Source: an uncultured Peptostreptococcaceae bacterium
Lineage (GTDB): Bacteria; Bacillota; Clostridia; Peptostreptococcales; Anaerovoracaceae
Assembly (NCBI GenBank): GCA_949740445.1
Contig: CATJIF010000082.1
Span: 1 to 40,356, forward strand
Length of the DNA stretch: 40,356 bases
Reading direction: 5' to 3'
The position numbers and the translations under genes are program-made. Below, piece by piece: positions 18,175-26,360 of this stretch. Each line of letters begins with the position of its first letter. The first letter of the stretch is position 1. Under the pieces are notes generated by a model. It saw only the letters and a program-made list of their open reading frames with translations, had not been told where the DNA came from and did no database searches.

Positions 18175-18474
18175 ATAACGTATATAGGATACCAGAATTT
18201 TGATAGAAATTCAAGGGATTTTTAAAAGAATTTCATCTGTGTTGCACCAAAAGGAGAGTTGCGGCGGATGACAGCCATCCTTTGTCGGGCTTGCTTTTCT
18301 GTATAAGCTGTACGAGGACAACGCACTGGCGGCGGGATTGTCATACCTGCCCGCCGCCCTGTTTTGGACGTTTATTCGACTGATAAACTGGAAGTCAGTT
18401 CTCAACCGTCAGCACCTAACTCATTTAATTGCATTTCAAATTCTTGTGCAATCTTTTTATAGATAGCTCCTGGG
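18175..18474. other. 300-bp patch without a gene; possible gene debris
   Basis: No intact gene with a ribosome binding site is visible. On the minus strand 18405-18479 reads IYKKIAQEFEMQLNELGADG then TGA, and beyond that stop ELTS. The pattern LNELGADG-W-ELTS is what the conserved end of DUF4177-like small proteins looks like if the TGA were TGG. On the + strand around 18300-18340, LYKLYEDNAL resembles the linker after the catalytic domain of large serine recombinases. Both are short, so this is only a possible remnant of an integrated element next to the tRNA-Gly gene. Confidence 0.3.
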
Positions 18475-19170
18475 CTATTTTTTGCGCTGCAAATCGAAAA
18501 TAACCCGTGCGATTTTTTCCTGTTCCGGAGTGCTCATGTCCATAAACTGGCATCCGTATTCATACTTGGCCGGAGTCCGTTCGGCAACGCGCTGTATGCG
18601 GCAGAAGAAGAGAGACAGCTCTTTTTCGGAGGGCAGCTGTACCTTCAATAAAAGTGTATCCCCCTTGCGGTACTCGCATTTGGAGCTGATGCAGACGCCT
18701 CCTACGCTGAGGTTTAAAAGCTTGCAGTGGTCTTCCTCGAAGCTGTTATTATTGACCAGAGTTACGATGGCATTCATATTGGTACGCGGCCGGAAAAAGG
18801 CGCGGTCGTTGCTTTTGCTGATCAGCTTTAAATCCTCTACCTGCCAGAGTTTTTCTATGCTTGGGGTAACCGTCCCCTCCATGCAAATAGCTTTCGAATC
18901 CTCTTCGCTGTACCCCCGGATTTTTACGCGGATGGGTTCGAGCTTCCAGGAAGGCGCAGTCTCGATGTGGGGCTGCAGCTGGGCGCAGTTCTCGTGAATC
19001 TCCAGCAAGGTTGCCGCAAAGAGCAGCTCGTCGGTGAGCGTCGCAACCTCTACGCGCATATCAGAATAGACTTCCAGATCGTCCTCGCCCGCGGGGGTGG
19101 TGCTTGTATCAACAGTATCTTGGACATTATGCTTATTGTTTTTCTTTCCAAATAAACCAAAAAGGCCCAT
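18475..19170 (-). CDS. PilZ-domain protein, probable cyclic di-GMP receptor
   Basis: A 231-aa cytoplasmic protein. The N-terminus MGLFGLFGKKNNK is followed by a YcgR-like N-terminal domain (about 35-110). The C-terminal PilZ domain (about 120-228) has the two cyclic-di-GMP contacts, R123-AFF-R127 (RxxxR) and NLSVGG at 153-158 ((D/N)xSxxG). Proteins of this shape commonly control motility or surface behaviour through cyclic di-GMP; the target here is unknown because no flagellar or cyclase genes are nearby. An upstream in-frame ATG (19188) is rejected: AAGGAG lies inside that extension, seven bases before the ATG at 19170. Confidence 0.82.
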   Translation of the reverse strand: MGLFGLFGKKNNKHNVQDTVDTSTTPAGEDDLEVYSDMRVEVATLTDELLFAATLLEIHENCAQLQPHIETAPSWKLEPIRVKIRGYSEEDSKAICMEGTVTPSIEKLWQVEDLKLISKSNDRAFFRPRTNMNAIVTLVNNNSFEEDHCKLLNLSVGGVCISSKCEYRKGDTLLLKVQLPSEKELSLFFCRIQRVAERTPAKYEYGCQFMDMSTPEQEKIARVIFDLQRKK

Positions 19171-19398
19171 AACACTTCTCCTTTTCATCGTTGACGCTTG
19201 TTATTGTCATCCACTATATCATATTTTTGAGGAGAAATGACAATTTTTTTTCATTTTATATCAGAAACCTGGATTGAAAATAAACAGAAATTAACGAAAT
19301 AACGATAATTATATATCGAATAAACGATAAGTCAAACTAAATGTTGCAGAGGAAGAGACAGGGCAGACTGCCAGAGCGGGAATGGAAGTGGTATCTTT
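19171..19398. promoter_or_regulatory. AT-rich divergent intergenic region with 22-bp-spaced repeats
   Basis: The gap between the PilZ and DUF2130 genes is markedly richer in AT than its surroundings. ACGAAATAACGATAA (19294-19308) and TCGAATAAACGATAA (19316-19330) match at 12 of 15 positions with starts exactly 22 bp apart, about two helical turns. CGATA (19303-19307) and TATCG (19314-19318) also form an inverted repeat. This looks like a tandem protein-binding site. The PilZ promoter is not clear. Confidence 0.45.
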
Positions 19399-19428
19399 TT
19401 GACGGTGCGATAGACGGTATGGTAAAAT
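19399..19428 (+). promoter_or_regulatory. sigma-A promoter of the DUF2130 gene
   Basis: TTGACG, 18 bases, TAAAAT, with TGG as extended -10. Initiation near 19435 would exclude the in-frame start at 19341 and supports the ATG at 19482. Confidence 0.7.
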
Positions 19429-19481
19429 GTTCTAAAAACAGGCCGTCGTCAGGCCGCTTGCAGCAGGAAAGGAAGGATAGT

Positions 19482-20720
19482 ATGCAGCAGATAAAATGCC
19501 CGAATTGCGGTGAAGTATTTCAGGTGGACGAATCCGGTTACGCGCAGATTGCCGCACAGGTGCGCGACAGGGAGTTTGAAAAGGAGATGGAGCGCAGGGA
19601 ACGGGCGCTTGCTGAACAGAAGGAAAACGATTTGAAAATCGCCCGCATGGAGCAGGAGAGAAAGCTCAGCGATGTGGTTTCTAAAAAAGAGGCTGAGCTG
19701 GCGCAACGGGATCAGCAGCTTGCGCAGTTGAAAGCAGAGGCGGCCGCCGGCGAGGCGGAAAAGAAGCTGGCGGTTGCAGAGGCGGTTCGACAGAAAGAGG
19801 AGGAGCTTTCCGAACGTGCGGCAGAGATTTTCGAGCTGAAGAGCAGGATTTCCAGCCAGGAAAACGAAAACCTGCGCAAAGAAGAAGCCCTGAAAGAGCA
19901 GTATGAGGACAAGCTCCGGCTGAAGGACGAGCAGCTTGCCTATTACCGGGATTTCAAGGCCCGCCAGTCCACGAAAATGGTGGGAGAGAGCCTGGAACAG
20001 CATTGCCTGACGCAGTTTAACACCCTCCGGATGACGGCGTTTCCCACAGCGTATTTCGAAAGAGATACCGATGCGCGCTCGGGCAGCAAGGGGGACTTTA
20101 TCTTTCGGGAGGCATCGCCGGAGGGGATAGAATTTATATCCATCATGTTTGAAATGAAAAACGAAATGGATACAACGGCGACCAAGCATAAAAATGAAGA
20201 CTTTTTTAAAGAACTGGATAAGGACCGCCGGCAAAAGTCCTGCGAATACGCGGTATTGGTTTCGCTTCTGGAGATGGACAGCGAGCTGTATAACACCGGC
20301 ATTGTAGATGTATCTTATCGGTACGAGAAAATGTACGTGATCCGTCCGCAGTTTTTTATCCCCATGATTACGCTTTTGCGCAATGCGGCGCTGCATTCGC
20401 TGAAATACCGGCAGGAGCTGCAGATTGTAAAAAATCAGCAGGTGGATATTCTTCACTTCGAAGAAAATATGAACGCATTTAAAGACGGGTTTGCGAGGAA
20501 TTACAGGCTTGCAAGCGATAAGTTCCAGACAGCCATCGAAGAAATTGATAAAACCATTACCCACCTGCAAAAAACAAAGGATGCGCTGCTTTCCTCGGAA
20601 AACAACCTGCGCTTAGCCAATAAAAAAGCCGAGGAGCTGAGCATAAAGCGGCTGACAAAAAATGCGCCGTCGGTAAAGGAAATGTTCGACAGCGCAAAAA
20701 GCGACAGCAGCGAGGAATAG
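19482..20720 (+). CDS. DUF2130 coiled-coil protein
   Basis: A 412-aa cytoplasmic protein. A short N-terminal segment IKCPNCGEVFQVDESGY has a single CxxC. A long charged coiled coil follows (about 25-155, Glu/Lys/Arg/Gln-rich heptads). The C-terminal DUF2130 domain (about 160-400) contains MVGESLEQHCLTQFN, SKGDFIFRE and ISIMFEMKNEMDTTATKHKNEDFFKELDKDR, which has the layout of a restriction-endonuclease-like or nuclease-derived fold with conserved acidic and Lys residues. That fold assignment is inference. The start is set by GGAAAGGAAGG and the promoter at 19399-19428. No partner gene is adjacent and its function is not established. Confidence 0.8.
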   Translation: MQQIKCPNCGEVFQVDESGYAQIAAQVRDREFEKEMERRERALAEQKENDLKIARMEQERKLSDVVSKKEAELAQRDQQLAQLKAEAAAGEAEKKLAVAEAVRQKEEELSERAAEIFELKSRISSQENENLRKEEALKEQYEDKLRLKDEQLAYYRDFKARQSTKMVGESLEQHCLTQFNTLRMTAFPTAYFERDTDARSGSKGDFIFREASPEGIEFISIMFEMKNEMDTTATKHKNEDFFKELDKDRRQKSCEYAVLVSLLEMDSELYNTGIVDVSYRYEKMYVIRPQFFIPMITLLRNAALHSLKYRQELQIVKNQQVDILHFEENMNAFKDGFARNYRLASDKFQTAIEEIDKTITHLQKTKDALLSSENNLRLANKKAEELSIKRLTKNAPSVKEMFDSAKSDSSEE

Positions 20721-20769
20721 AGAGCTGCCAAAGCTGTAGCAGCAGTGTCTGCACTCCAAAGGGCGGGTA

Positions 20770-21471
20770 TTACTCATCCAGATACGAAAATTCGTCGTCC
20801 ATCACGGGATTTTCCAAATCCACAAGGCCGTCGATCAGTTCCTGCTGATGGCTGTGGCCGCTGTGAAAGTCACTGCTGGGGGCTTCGCTATCGAAAGAGG
20901 AGTCGCTTTCGGAAGACGCTTCGTCCGAAAAGGGTGCATCGCCGTAGGCGGCGGACATCGCTTCGTTGATGCTCATGCTGTATTCGTCCAGCGGATATTC
21001 CAGGCAGTCTCCGAAGTCGTAATCGTAGGCGTCGCCTCCCAGGGCTTCCAGACGGGAAAGCGCCAGCGCTTCGCTGACAGAAACCCGCATGCGTCGCCCG
21101 CTGTCGATGTGCTTAACGGCGACCTCTCCTTCCAGGGCGTACCAGTTGCGGAAACGGTAGAGCTCTTCGGTAAAGGCGCGGCGGCCTTCTTCGCTTTCCA
21201 TCTGCCGGGCAAGGCCGCAGAGGCATTGGCGCAGCTGCGCCATCAGCGTGTGGATATCTACGGTAGAATCCGGCATGTGCGCTGTAATGTCGGCAAAATA
21301 ATTTTGCAGAAGTTCCTGCATGGTCGCAGCAGGCACCTGCGACAGCAGCTGGAAAAAGGCATCGTAATCTACGGTCTGCTCCAGCTCGACCAGGTCGGCC
21401 AGGTGTTCGAAATAAGAAAAATCTTCGGGAGAGTCCATGTCGAGGTACTCCAGCAGTTCGTTCAGCTCCAT
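20770..21471 (-). CDS. unrecognised acidic protein downstream of murI
   Basis: I do not recognise this 233-aa protein. It has no signal peptide or membrane segment. Residues 1-105 are helical and acidic (MELNELLEYLDMDSPEDFSY). The middle part (about 110-165) has a compact look, with FRNWYALEGEVAVKHIDSGRRMRVSVSEALALSRLE. The C-terminus (about 165-233) is Ser/Asp/Glu-rich and probably disordered, with a GHSHQQ patch. GGAGTTTT precedes the ATG. It begins 27 bp after the murI stop on the same strand and is almost certainly cotranscribed with murI, so a wall-related or regulatory role is possible but unproven. It converges with the DUF2130 gene, 49 bp away. Confidence 0.7.
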   Translation of the reverse strand: MELNELLEYLDMDSPEDFSYFEHLADLVELEQTVDYDAFFQLLSQVPAATMQELLQNYFADITAHMPDSTVDIHTLMAQLRQCLCGLARQMESEEGRRAFTEELYRFRNWYALEGEVAVKHIDSGRRMRVSVSEALALSRLEALGGDAYDYDFGDCLEYPLDEYSMSINEAMSAAYGDAPFSDEASSESDSSFDSEAPSSDFHSGHSHQQELIDGLVDLENPVMDDEFSYLDE

Positions 21472-21498
21472 AAAAACTCCTTTCTTCAGGCAGATGGC

Positions 21499-22314
21499 TC
21501 AGGCAGACGGCAGGTCGAAGCTCTTGAAGGCCACGCGGAACTCCGTCAGCTGGAAAATGCGGTTAATCATATGAACGAAGTTTTCCGACAGGTCGCTGGC
21601 ATAGAAAGTGTGGTCTGTCTGCGGCTGTCCGGCCAGCAGGTTTTCGTTGTCCAGCACCTGCTGAATGCGGCCGGCGACCTCCTCCGACGGGTTGACGATG
21701 CGCAAAGAGGGATAGAGCCGCCGGAAATTATCCAAAATCAACGGGTAGTGCGTGCAACCCAAAACGAGAGTGTCGAGTTTGTAATAAGAAATGAAGTGAT
21801 CCATATAATAGCGGATGGTGAGATCCATGATTTCGTTTTCGATAATCCCCTCTTCGATCAGGGGAACGAGAGCCGGGCAGGCGGCAGAATATAACTGCAG
21901 CGCTGGATTTTTCTGGTGGATTAGCGCCTCGTAGCTCTTGCTTTTGATCGTAGCCTTTGTGCCGATGATACCGATGCGGTTGGTTTCGTTGCAGGTATCG
22001 CCGATGCGATTGGCCGCCGGCTGAATTACGCCCATGATGGGCAGCTGGGGAAAGCGTTGCTGCAGGTCGCGAAGGCAGGTTGCTGTAACGGTATTGCAGG
22101 CGATTACGATCATCTTTACATTTTGCTGAATCAGAAACGCGGCAATCTGCCTCGCAAAGCCGCGGATGGTTTCGGGGCTCTTCGAGCCGTAGGGCGTGCG
22201 CGCAGTATCGCCAAAGTAAATAATCCGTTCGTTGGGCAGGGCGCGCATCAGCGGTGCGATGCAGGTCAGCCCGCCCAGGCCGGAATCGAAAAAGCCGATG
22301 GGTCTGTTGTCCAT
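21499..22314 (-). CDS. murI: glutamate racemase
   Basis: Interconverts L- and D-glutamate to supply D-Glu for peptidoglycan stem peptides. The 271-aa product from the chosen start matches the family length. It opens with the MurI signature IGFFDSGLGGLT. The two catalytic cysteines are in IACNTVTA (Cys73) and LGCTHYP (Cys187, next to His189). YFGDTARTPYGSKS is also conserved. The frame is open to 22383, but GAGGA eight bases before ATG 22314 and the conserved start MDNRPIGFFDS favour the shorter form. The cofactor-independent racemase mechanism is well established for the family. Confidence 0.96.
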   Translation of the reverse strand: MDNRPIGFFDSGLGGLTCIAPLMRALPNERIIYFGDTARTPYGSKSPETIRGFARQIAAFLIQQNVKMIVIACNTVTATCLRDLQQRFPQLPIMGVIQPAANRIGDTCNETNRIGIIGTKATIKSKSYEALIHQKNPALQLYSAACPALVPLIEEGIIENEIMDLTIRYYMDHFISYYKLDTLVLGCTHYPLILDNFRRLYPSLRIVNPSEEVAGRIQQVLDNENLLAGQPQTDHTFYASDLSENFVHMINRIFQLTEFRVAFKSFDLPSA

Positions 22315-22414
22315 AAGCGTATCCTCTAAAATTCCTTTCTCTGCCGGAGCGTGGCAGATGGCTGCTGTGTGTATGTCCGCCATAGTTTTGGCCGCCGGCA
22401 GTTCGTAGTAAATT

Positions 22415-22443
22415 ATATTATCAGAGATCGAAATATTTGTCTA
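22415..22443 (-). promoter_or_regulatory. probable promoter of murI
   Basis: On the minus strand, TAGACA, 17 bases, TAATAT, about 100 bases upstream of the murI start; a shifted TATAAT overlaps it. It diverges from the pepF promoter about 30 bp away. Confidence 0.5.
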
Positions 22444-22473
22444 TGGAAGGCGGGTAAAAAAGGGCTCAAATTC

Positions 22474-22502
22474 TTGGCAAACATTGCCGGTTGTGATAAG
22501 AT
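22474..22502 (+). promoter_or_regulatory. sigma-A promoter of pepF
   Basis: TTGGCA, 17 bases, TAAGAT, with TGA directly before the -10. It predicts a transcript start near 22509 and a leader of about 150 nt. Confidence 0.65.
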
Positions 22503-22509
22503 GAATTGA

Positions 22510-22655
22510 ATCCCGCAGGCGGGCAACGGCGCGGTGGCGCATAGTGCGGGGCTGTTTCGGGAACGATAAGCGGCAGGCAGAAAGCCGCAAGCGAAACAGC
22601 AGGCCGGGCGCGGGGCACAAAACCGCCGGGGTTTTTCGAAAGGAAAGGGTGAAAT
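22510..22655 (+). promoter_or_regulatory. structured 5' leader of pepF with attenuator-like hairpin
   Basis: Three stems can be seen. CCCGC/GCGGG forms a small hairpin near 22512-22523. GCTGTTTCG (22551-22559) pairs with CGAAACAGC (22592-22600), enclosing a second stem GCGGC (22570-22574) / GCCGC (22584-22588). AAAACC (22619-22624) pairs with GGTTTT (22630-22635), with a T5 run, just before the ribosome binding site. The last one resembles a weak terminator. I cannot match it to a known riboswitch class. Confidence 0.4.
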
Positions 22656-22659
22656 AACG

Positions 22660-24462
22660 ATGGGAAGCGAAAAAAAGCAGAAGCAGAGAAGCGAGATTCC
22701 GCAGAAATACAAATGGGATATTGAAGATATGTTTTCGTCGCAGGCGCAGTGGGAGGCAGCCATGGAGCAGGCGCTTTCGCAGGCCGAGGGATTTGTGCAG
22801 CTTGCGGGGCATATCGGCGAGAGCGGGCAGGCGCTGCTTTGCGCCATGCAGAAAAAAGATCAGCTGTGGCAGCTGGCAGAAAGAGTGTACGTGTATGCCC
22901 GCATGAAGCGCGACGAGGATAACCGCGTGGCGCAGACGCAGGCCATGACCGACAGGGCGCAGACCATGCTGGCGAAGATTTCCGCAAAGACCGCGTTTTT
23001 TACGCCGGAACTTTTAGAGCTTTCGGAACGCCAGGTGCAGGAGTATATGGAGCAGACGCCGGGACTTGCGATGTACCGCCACGCATTCGATGAAATCTTC
23101 CGACAGAAGGAGCACGTGCTTTCCAAGGCGGAAGAAAATATCCTGGCGCAGATGAGCGAAATCACCTCGGCGACCGACGATATTTTCACCATGCTCAACA
23201 ACGCGGACATCAAATTCGGAAGCATCGAAGACGAGGAGGGGCGGCAGGTAGAGGTAACGCACGGAACTTACATCGGCCTGATGCAGTCGCAGGACCGCCG
23301 CGTGCGAAAGGATGCCTTCGACCACATGTACAGCGCCTATACGGCGCAGAAAAACACGCTGGCGACCACCTACAGCTATAACGTAAAAACCGATATCGTC
23401 GGTGCGAGAATCCGCAGATACGCATCTGCCATGGATGCGGCGCTGTCCGGCGACGACGTTCCGGCAGAAGTTTACGATAATCTGATTACGGTCATTAACG
23501 ACAGCCTGCCGTTGCTGCACCGGTATATGGAGCTGCGCAGCAGGATGCTTCATCTGGAAACGCTGCACATGTACGACATCTACGTGCCTCTGGTAGAGAC
23601 GCCCAAGCGCAAGGTTTCTTACGAAGACGCTCTGGCGATGATCAACGAAGCGCTTGCGCCCATGGGGCCGGATTACCTGCGTCGCATGAACGAGGGCTTT
23701 GCCGCAGGCTGGGTGGATGTCTTCGAAAGTGAGGGAAAGACCAGCGGGGCGTATTCTTTTGGAAGCTATGACAGCAAGCCGTATATCCTTTTGAACTACG
23801 ACGGGCGCCTGGAAGATGTCTTTACCGTCATCCACGAAATGGGCCACTCCATGCACTCCTGCTATACCAGGCAGGCGCAGCCTTTTGTCTACGGCAGCCA
23901 TTCCATCTTTACGGCAGAAGTTGCATCCACGGTCAACGAATCGCTTTTAATGCAGCATCTTCTGAACAACGCCAAAGACAAAGAAGAAAAGAAATACCTG
24001 CTCAACCTGTATCTGGAGGAATTCCGGACGACCGTATTCCGGCAGACCATGTTTGCGGAGTTCGAACGGCTGACGCACCAGGCGGCGGAGCAGGGCGAAG
24101 TGCTTACCGCCCAGTGGCTGTCCGACCAGTATTATGCGCTCAACCGGAAATACTTCGGCGACCGGGTGGAATGCGATGCGGCCATCGCCATGGAATGGGC
24201 GAGGATTCCCCACTTCTACAATTCGTTTTACGTGTATAAATACGCCACCGGGTATTCGGCAGCCACGGCGATTTCCGCTAAAATCCTCGCAGAAGGAGAG
24301 ACGGCCAGAGACAGCTACATCCAGTTTCTGAAATCCGGCGAAAGCGATTACCCCATAGAACTTCTGAAAATCGCGGGCGTGGATATGAGCCGTCCGGAGC
24401 CCATAAAGCAGGCGATGGAGACCTTCCGCAGCCTGCTGGATCAGCTCGAAGCGCTGCTGTAA
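22660..24462 (+). CDS. pepF: oligoendopeptidase F, M3 family zinc metallopeptidase
   Basis: Cytoplasmic metalloendopeptidase that cleaves oligopeptides of roughly 7-17 residues, fitting amino-acid-using anaerobes. The 600-aa length is typical. The zinc site is VIHEMGHSMHS (His392, Glu393, His396), and the third ligand lies about 25-30 residues later in the helix ending TAEVASTVNESLL. The N-terminal opening IPQKYKWDIEDMF and the C-terminal FYVYKYATGYSAATAISAKIL are family hallmarks. GAAAGGAAAGGGTG precedes the ATG. The gene sits behind a promoter and a folded leader and is followed 31 bp later by nadK, with which it is likely cotranscribed. Confidence 0.95.
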   Translation: MGSEKKQKQRSEIPQKYKWDIEDMFSSQAQWEAAMEQALSQAEGFVQLAGHIGESGQALLCAMQKKDQLWQLAERVYVYARMKRDEDNRVAQTQAMTDRAQTMLAKISAKTAFFTPELLELSERQVQEYMEQTPGLAMYRHAFDEIFRQKEHVLSKAEENILAQMSEITSATDDIFTMLNNADIKFGSIEDEEGRQVEVTHGTYIGLMQSQDRRVRKDAFDHMYSAYTAQKNTLATTYSYNVKTDIVGARIRRYASAMDAALSGDDVPAEVYDNLITVINDSLPLLHRYMELRSRMLHLETLHMYDIYVPLVETPKRKVSYEDALAMINEALAPMGPDYLRRMNEGFAAGWVDVFESEGKTSGAYSFGSYDSKPYILLNYDGRLEDVFTVIHEMGHSMHSCYTRQAQPFVYGSHSIFTAEVASTVNESLLMQHLLNNAKDKEEKKYLLNLYLEEFRTTVFRQTMFAEFERLTHQAAEQGEVLTAQWLSDQYYALNRKYFGDRVECDAAIAMEWARIPHFYNSFYVYKYATGYSAATAISAKILAEGETARDSYIQFLKSGESDYPIELLKIAGVDMSRPEPIKQAMETFRSLLDQLEALL

Positions 24463-24493
24463 GCGCGGGCTGGAAACAAGGAGCATGCAGCCC

Positions 24494-25306
24494 ATGGGAG
24501 AAGGAAAGACAAAAATCATCAATATCTTTGAAAACGACTCGCCGCTGTCCAAAGAGACGCGGCGCATATTGAAGCAGAAATTGGAGCACTGCGGCTATGC
24601 GGTAGTCCGGGAGTTTCACCCTGAGGCGGAGCTTATCATCTGCGTGGGAGGAGACGGCCAGCTGCTGCGGACGCTGCACCAGCTGAATTTTCCGGCCATC
24701 CCCTTTGTCGGTGTCAATACCGGCCATCTGGGCTTCTTTCAGGAGCTGCATCCCAACCAGCTGGACGAGTTTATTTTTCTGTACGATCAGGGGCGCTGCA
24801 CGGTACAGCAGCTGAAAACAGTAAAGGCCACGGTCGAAATCGGACGAGAGGCTTTCTGCCAGCAGGGGCTGAACGAAATCGTCATCACCGGCGATCAGCT
24901 GCAGCTGATTCACCTGAATATGTCCATCGGCGACAGTTTTATCGAAAAATTCAGCGGAGACGGGCTTTTAATCTGCACGCCGGCCGGAAGCACGGCCTAC
25001 AATTACGCGCTGCGGGGAAGCATCGTCGATCCGCGGCTGGATCTTCTGCAGGTAACGCCCATGGCGCCGCAGAATACCACGGCGTACCGTTCCTTTACTT
25101 CCAGCGTGCTGCTGCCGGCAAGCCTGCCCGTAACCATTTATCCGGAAAAGCGCAAGAATGCAGGCATCAGCGTAATCGCCGATTCCATCAGCCGCCACTA
25201 CGACAGTGTGGATCAGATTACGGTGGAGCTTTCCGGACAAACCGTGCAGCTGCTGCGCTTTGAAAACTACGATTTCTGGCGCAAGGTAAAGAGCAAGCTG
25301 CTGTAG
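24494..25306 (+). CDS. nadK: NAD kinase
   Basis: Phosphorylates NAD+ to NADP+. The 270-aa protein carries the NAD-kinase motifs CVGGDGQLLRTLH (GGDG) at about residue 54 and FSGDGLLICTPAGSTAYNYALRGSIVDP, plus the NE/D-type segment GLNEIVI. An ATG at 24485 is in frame, but it lies one base from the AAGGAG site, while ATG 24494 is ten bases away and is preferred. Order nadK then an RluA-type pseudouridine synthase is also found in Bacillus (yjbN-yjbO), which supports both calls. Confidence 0.94.
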   Translation: MGEGKTKIINIFENDSPLSKETRRILKQKLEHCGYAVVREFHPEAELIICVGGDGQLLRTLHQLNFPAIPFVGVNTGHLGFFQELHPNQLDEFIFLYDQGRCTVQQLKTVKATVEIGREAFCQQGLNEIVITGDQLQLIHLNMSIGDSFIEKFSGDGLLICTPAGSTAYNYALRGSIVDPRLDLLQVTPMAPQNTTAYRSFTSSVLLPASLPVTIYPEKRKNAGISVIADSISRHYDSVDQITVELSGQTVQLLRFENYDFWRKVKSKLL

Positions 25307-25430
25307 AAGGATAGCGCGGCAGCAGGAAGCGGCGAAGCTAGAGGCAGGCTGCAGAACGCCGCAGAGGGTGATAGTAAGCGACCAAACGTAGAGAAGCAAC
25401 AGTGAAAAAACCGGGAGGGGAGGCCCGAAG

Positions 25431-26351
25431 GTGGAGCGAAAAGACGAACAGTTACGATTTACATATGCAGTGCAAAAGCAGGATGAAGAACTGGCGCTGC
25501 GATCTCTTCTGCGCAGGGAGTTCGGCGTATCGACGCGGCTTTTGCGGCGGCTGAAAGAAACGGACGGCGTTTTGTTAGACGGAACGCCGTCCCCGCTTTT
25601 TGCAAAGCCCCTGGCGGGGCAGGTGCTCAGCATACAGATGCCGGAAGAAAGCAGCTGGTTTGCGCCGCAGCCGGTGGAATTTGGCGTCGTCTACGAGGAC
25701 AGCGACCTGCTGGCCGTGGATAAACCGCCGGGTCTGGTGGTGCATCCCACCAACGGAAAGCCCGACCACACGATGGTCAACGGCCTGGCCTACCGCATGC
25801 AGCAGAGGGGCGAGCAGTACAAGATACGGCTGGTCAACCGGCTGGATATGGATACCTCCGGCCTGTGCATCGTGGCGAAGAACAGTTATTGCCAGGATTT
25901 TCTGATGAAGCAGATGCAGAAAAACCAGGTAGAAAAAACGTATCTGGCCTTTGTAAAAGGCACGCTTACCGGTGCGGGAACCATCGACCTGCCCATCGGC
26001 CGAAAGCCGGGCGACCCCTGGCGTCGGGCGGTAATCGAGGGCGGCTCGCCTTCGATAACGCATTACCGCAGCATCGCGACGTTTGAAGCGGACGCCAGCC
26101 TGGTGGAGCTGCGCCTGGAAACGGGGCGGACCCATCAGATCCGCGTGCATTTATCGCATATCGGATATCCGATAATTAGCGACCGGTTATACGGCAATCC
26201 GATGCCGGAGCTGATCGGCCGCCAGGCCCTGCACGCATGTCGCATGTTCCTTCGCCATCCGGCGACAGGGGAGACGGTGCGGCTTGAGGCTCCGATGCCG
26301 CAGGACATGCAGCAGCTCCGGGCGCGCCTGGGCAGGGAATATCCGGAATAA
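25431..26351 (+). CDS. RluA-family 23S rRNA/tRNA pseudouridine synthase
   Basis: Isomerises uridine to pseudouridine in structured RNA. Residues about 15-75 form an S4-like RNA-binding domain (RSLLRREFGVSTRLLRRLKETDGVLLDG). The catalytic domain follows, with the RluA motif I/II core VNRLDMDTSGLCIVAKN; the catalytic Asp is D139. LETGRTHQIRVHLSHIGYPIISDRLYG is the characteristic C-terminal motif. The usual His of HRLD is Asn here. Translation starts at GTG 25431, seven bases after GGGAGGGGAGG. The exact RNA target cannot be told from sequence. It lies 124 bp after nadK; I see only GC-rich, partly self-complementary sequence in that gap. Confidence 0.92.
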   Translation: MERKDEQLRFTYAVQKQDEELALRSLLRREFGVSTRLLRRLKETDGVLLDGTPSPLFAKPLAGQVLSIQMPEESSWFAPQPVEFGVVYEDSDLLAVDKPPGLVVHPTNGKPDHTMVNGLAYRMQQRGEQYKIRLVNRLDMDTSGLCIVAKNSYCQDFLMKQMQKNQVEKTYLAFVKGTLTGAGTIDLPIGRKPGDPWRRAVIEGGSPSITHYRSIATFEADASLVELRLETGRTHQIRVHLSHIGYPIISDRLYGNPMPELIGRQALHACRMFLRHPATGETVRLEAPMPQDMQQLRARLGREYPE

Positions 26352-26360
26352 AACAGGAAC

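Noticed and set aside
18405-18479. Reassignment of TGA as Trp, suggested by LNELGADG-TGA-ELTS
   Set aside because: Many genes here end at TGA in correct family length (for example dnaE and dinB), so the standard code holds; a nonsense mutation in a remnant is simpler.
20848-21894. 348-aa + strand open frame opposite murI and its neighbour
   Set aside because: It crosses two genes with good starts on the other strand and has no start signal.
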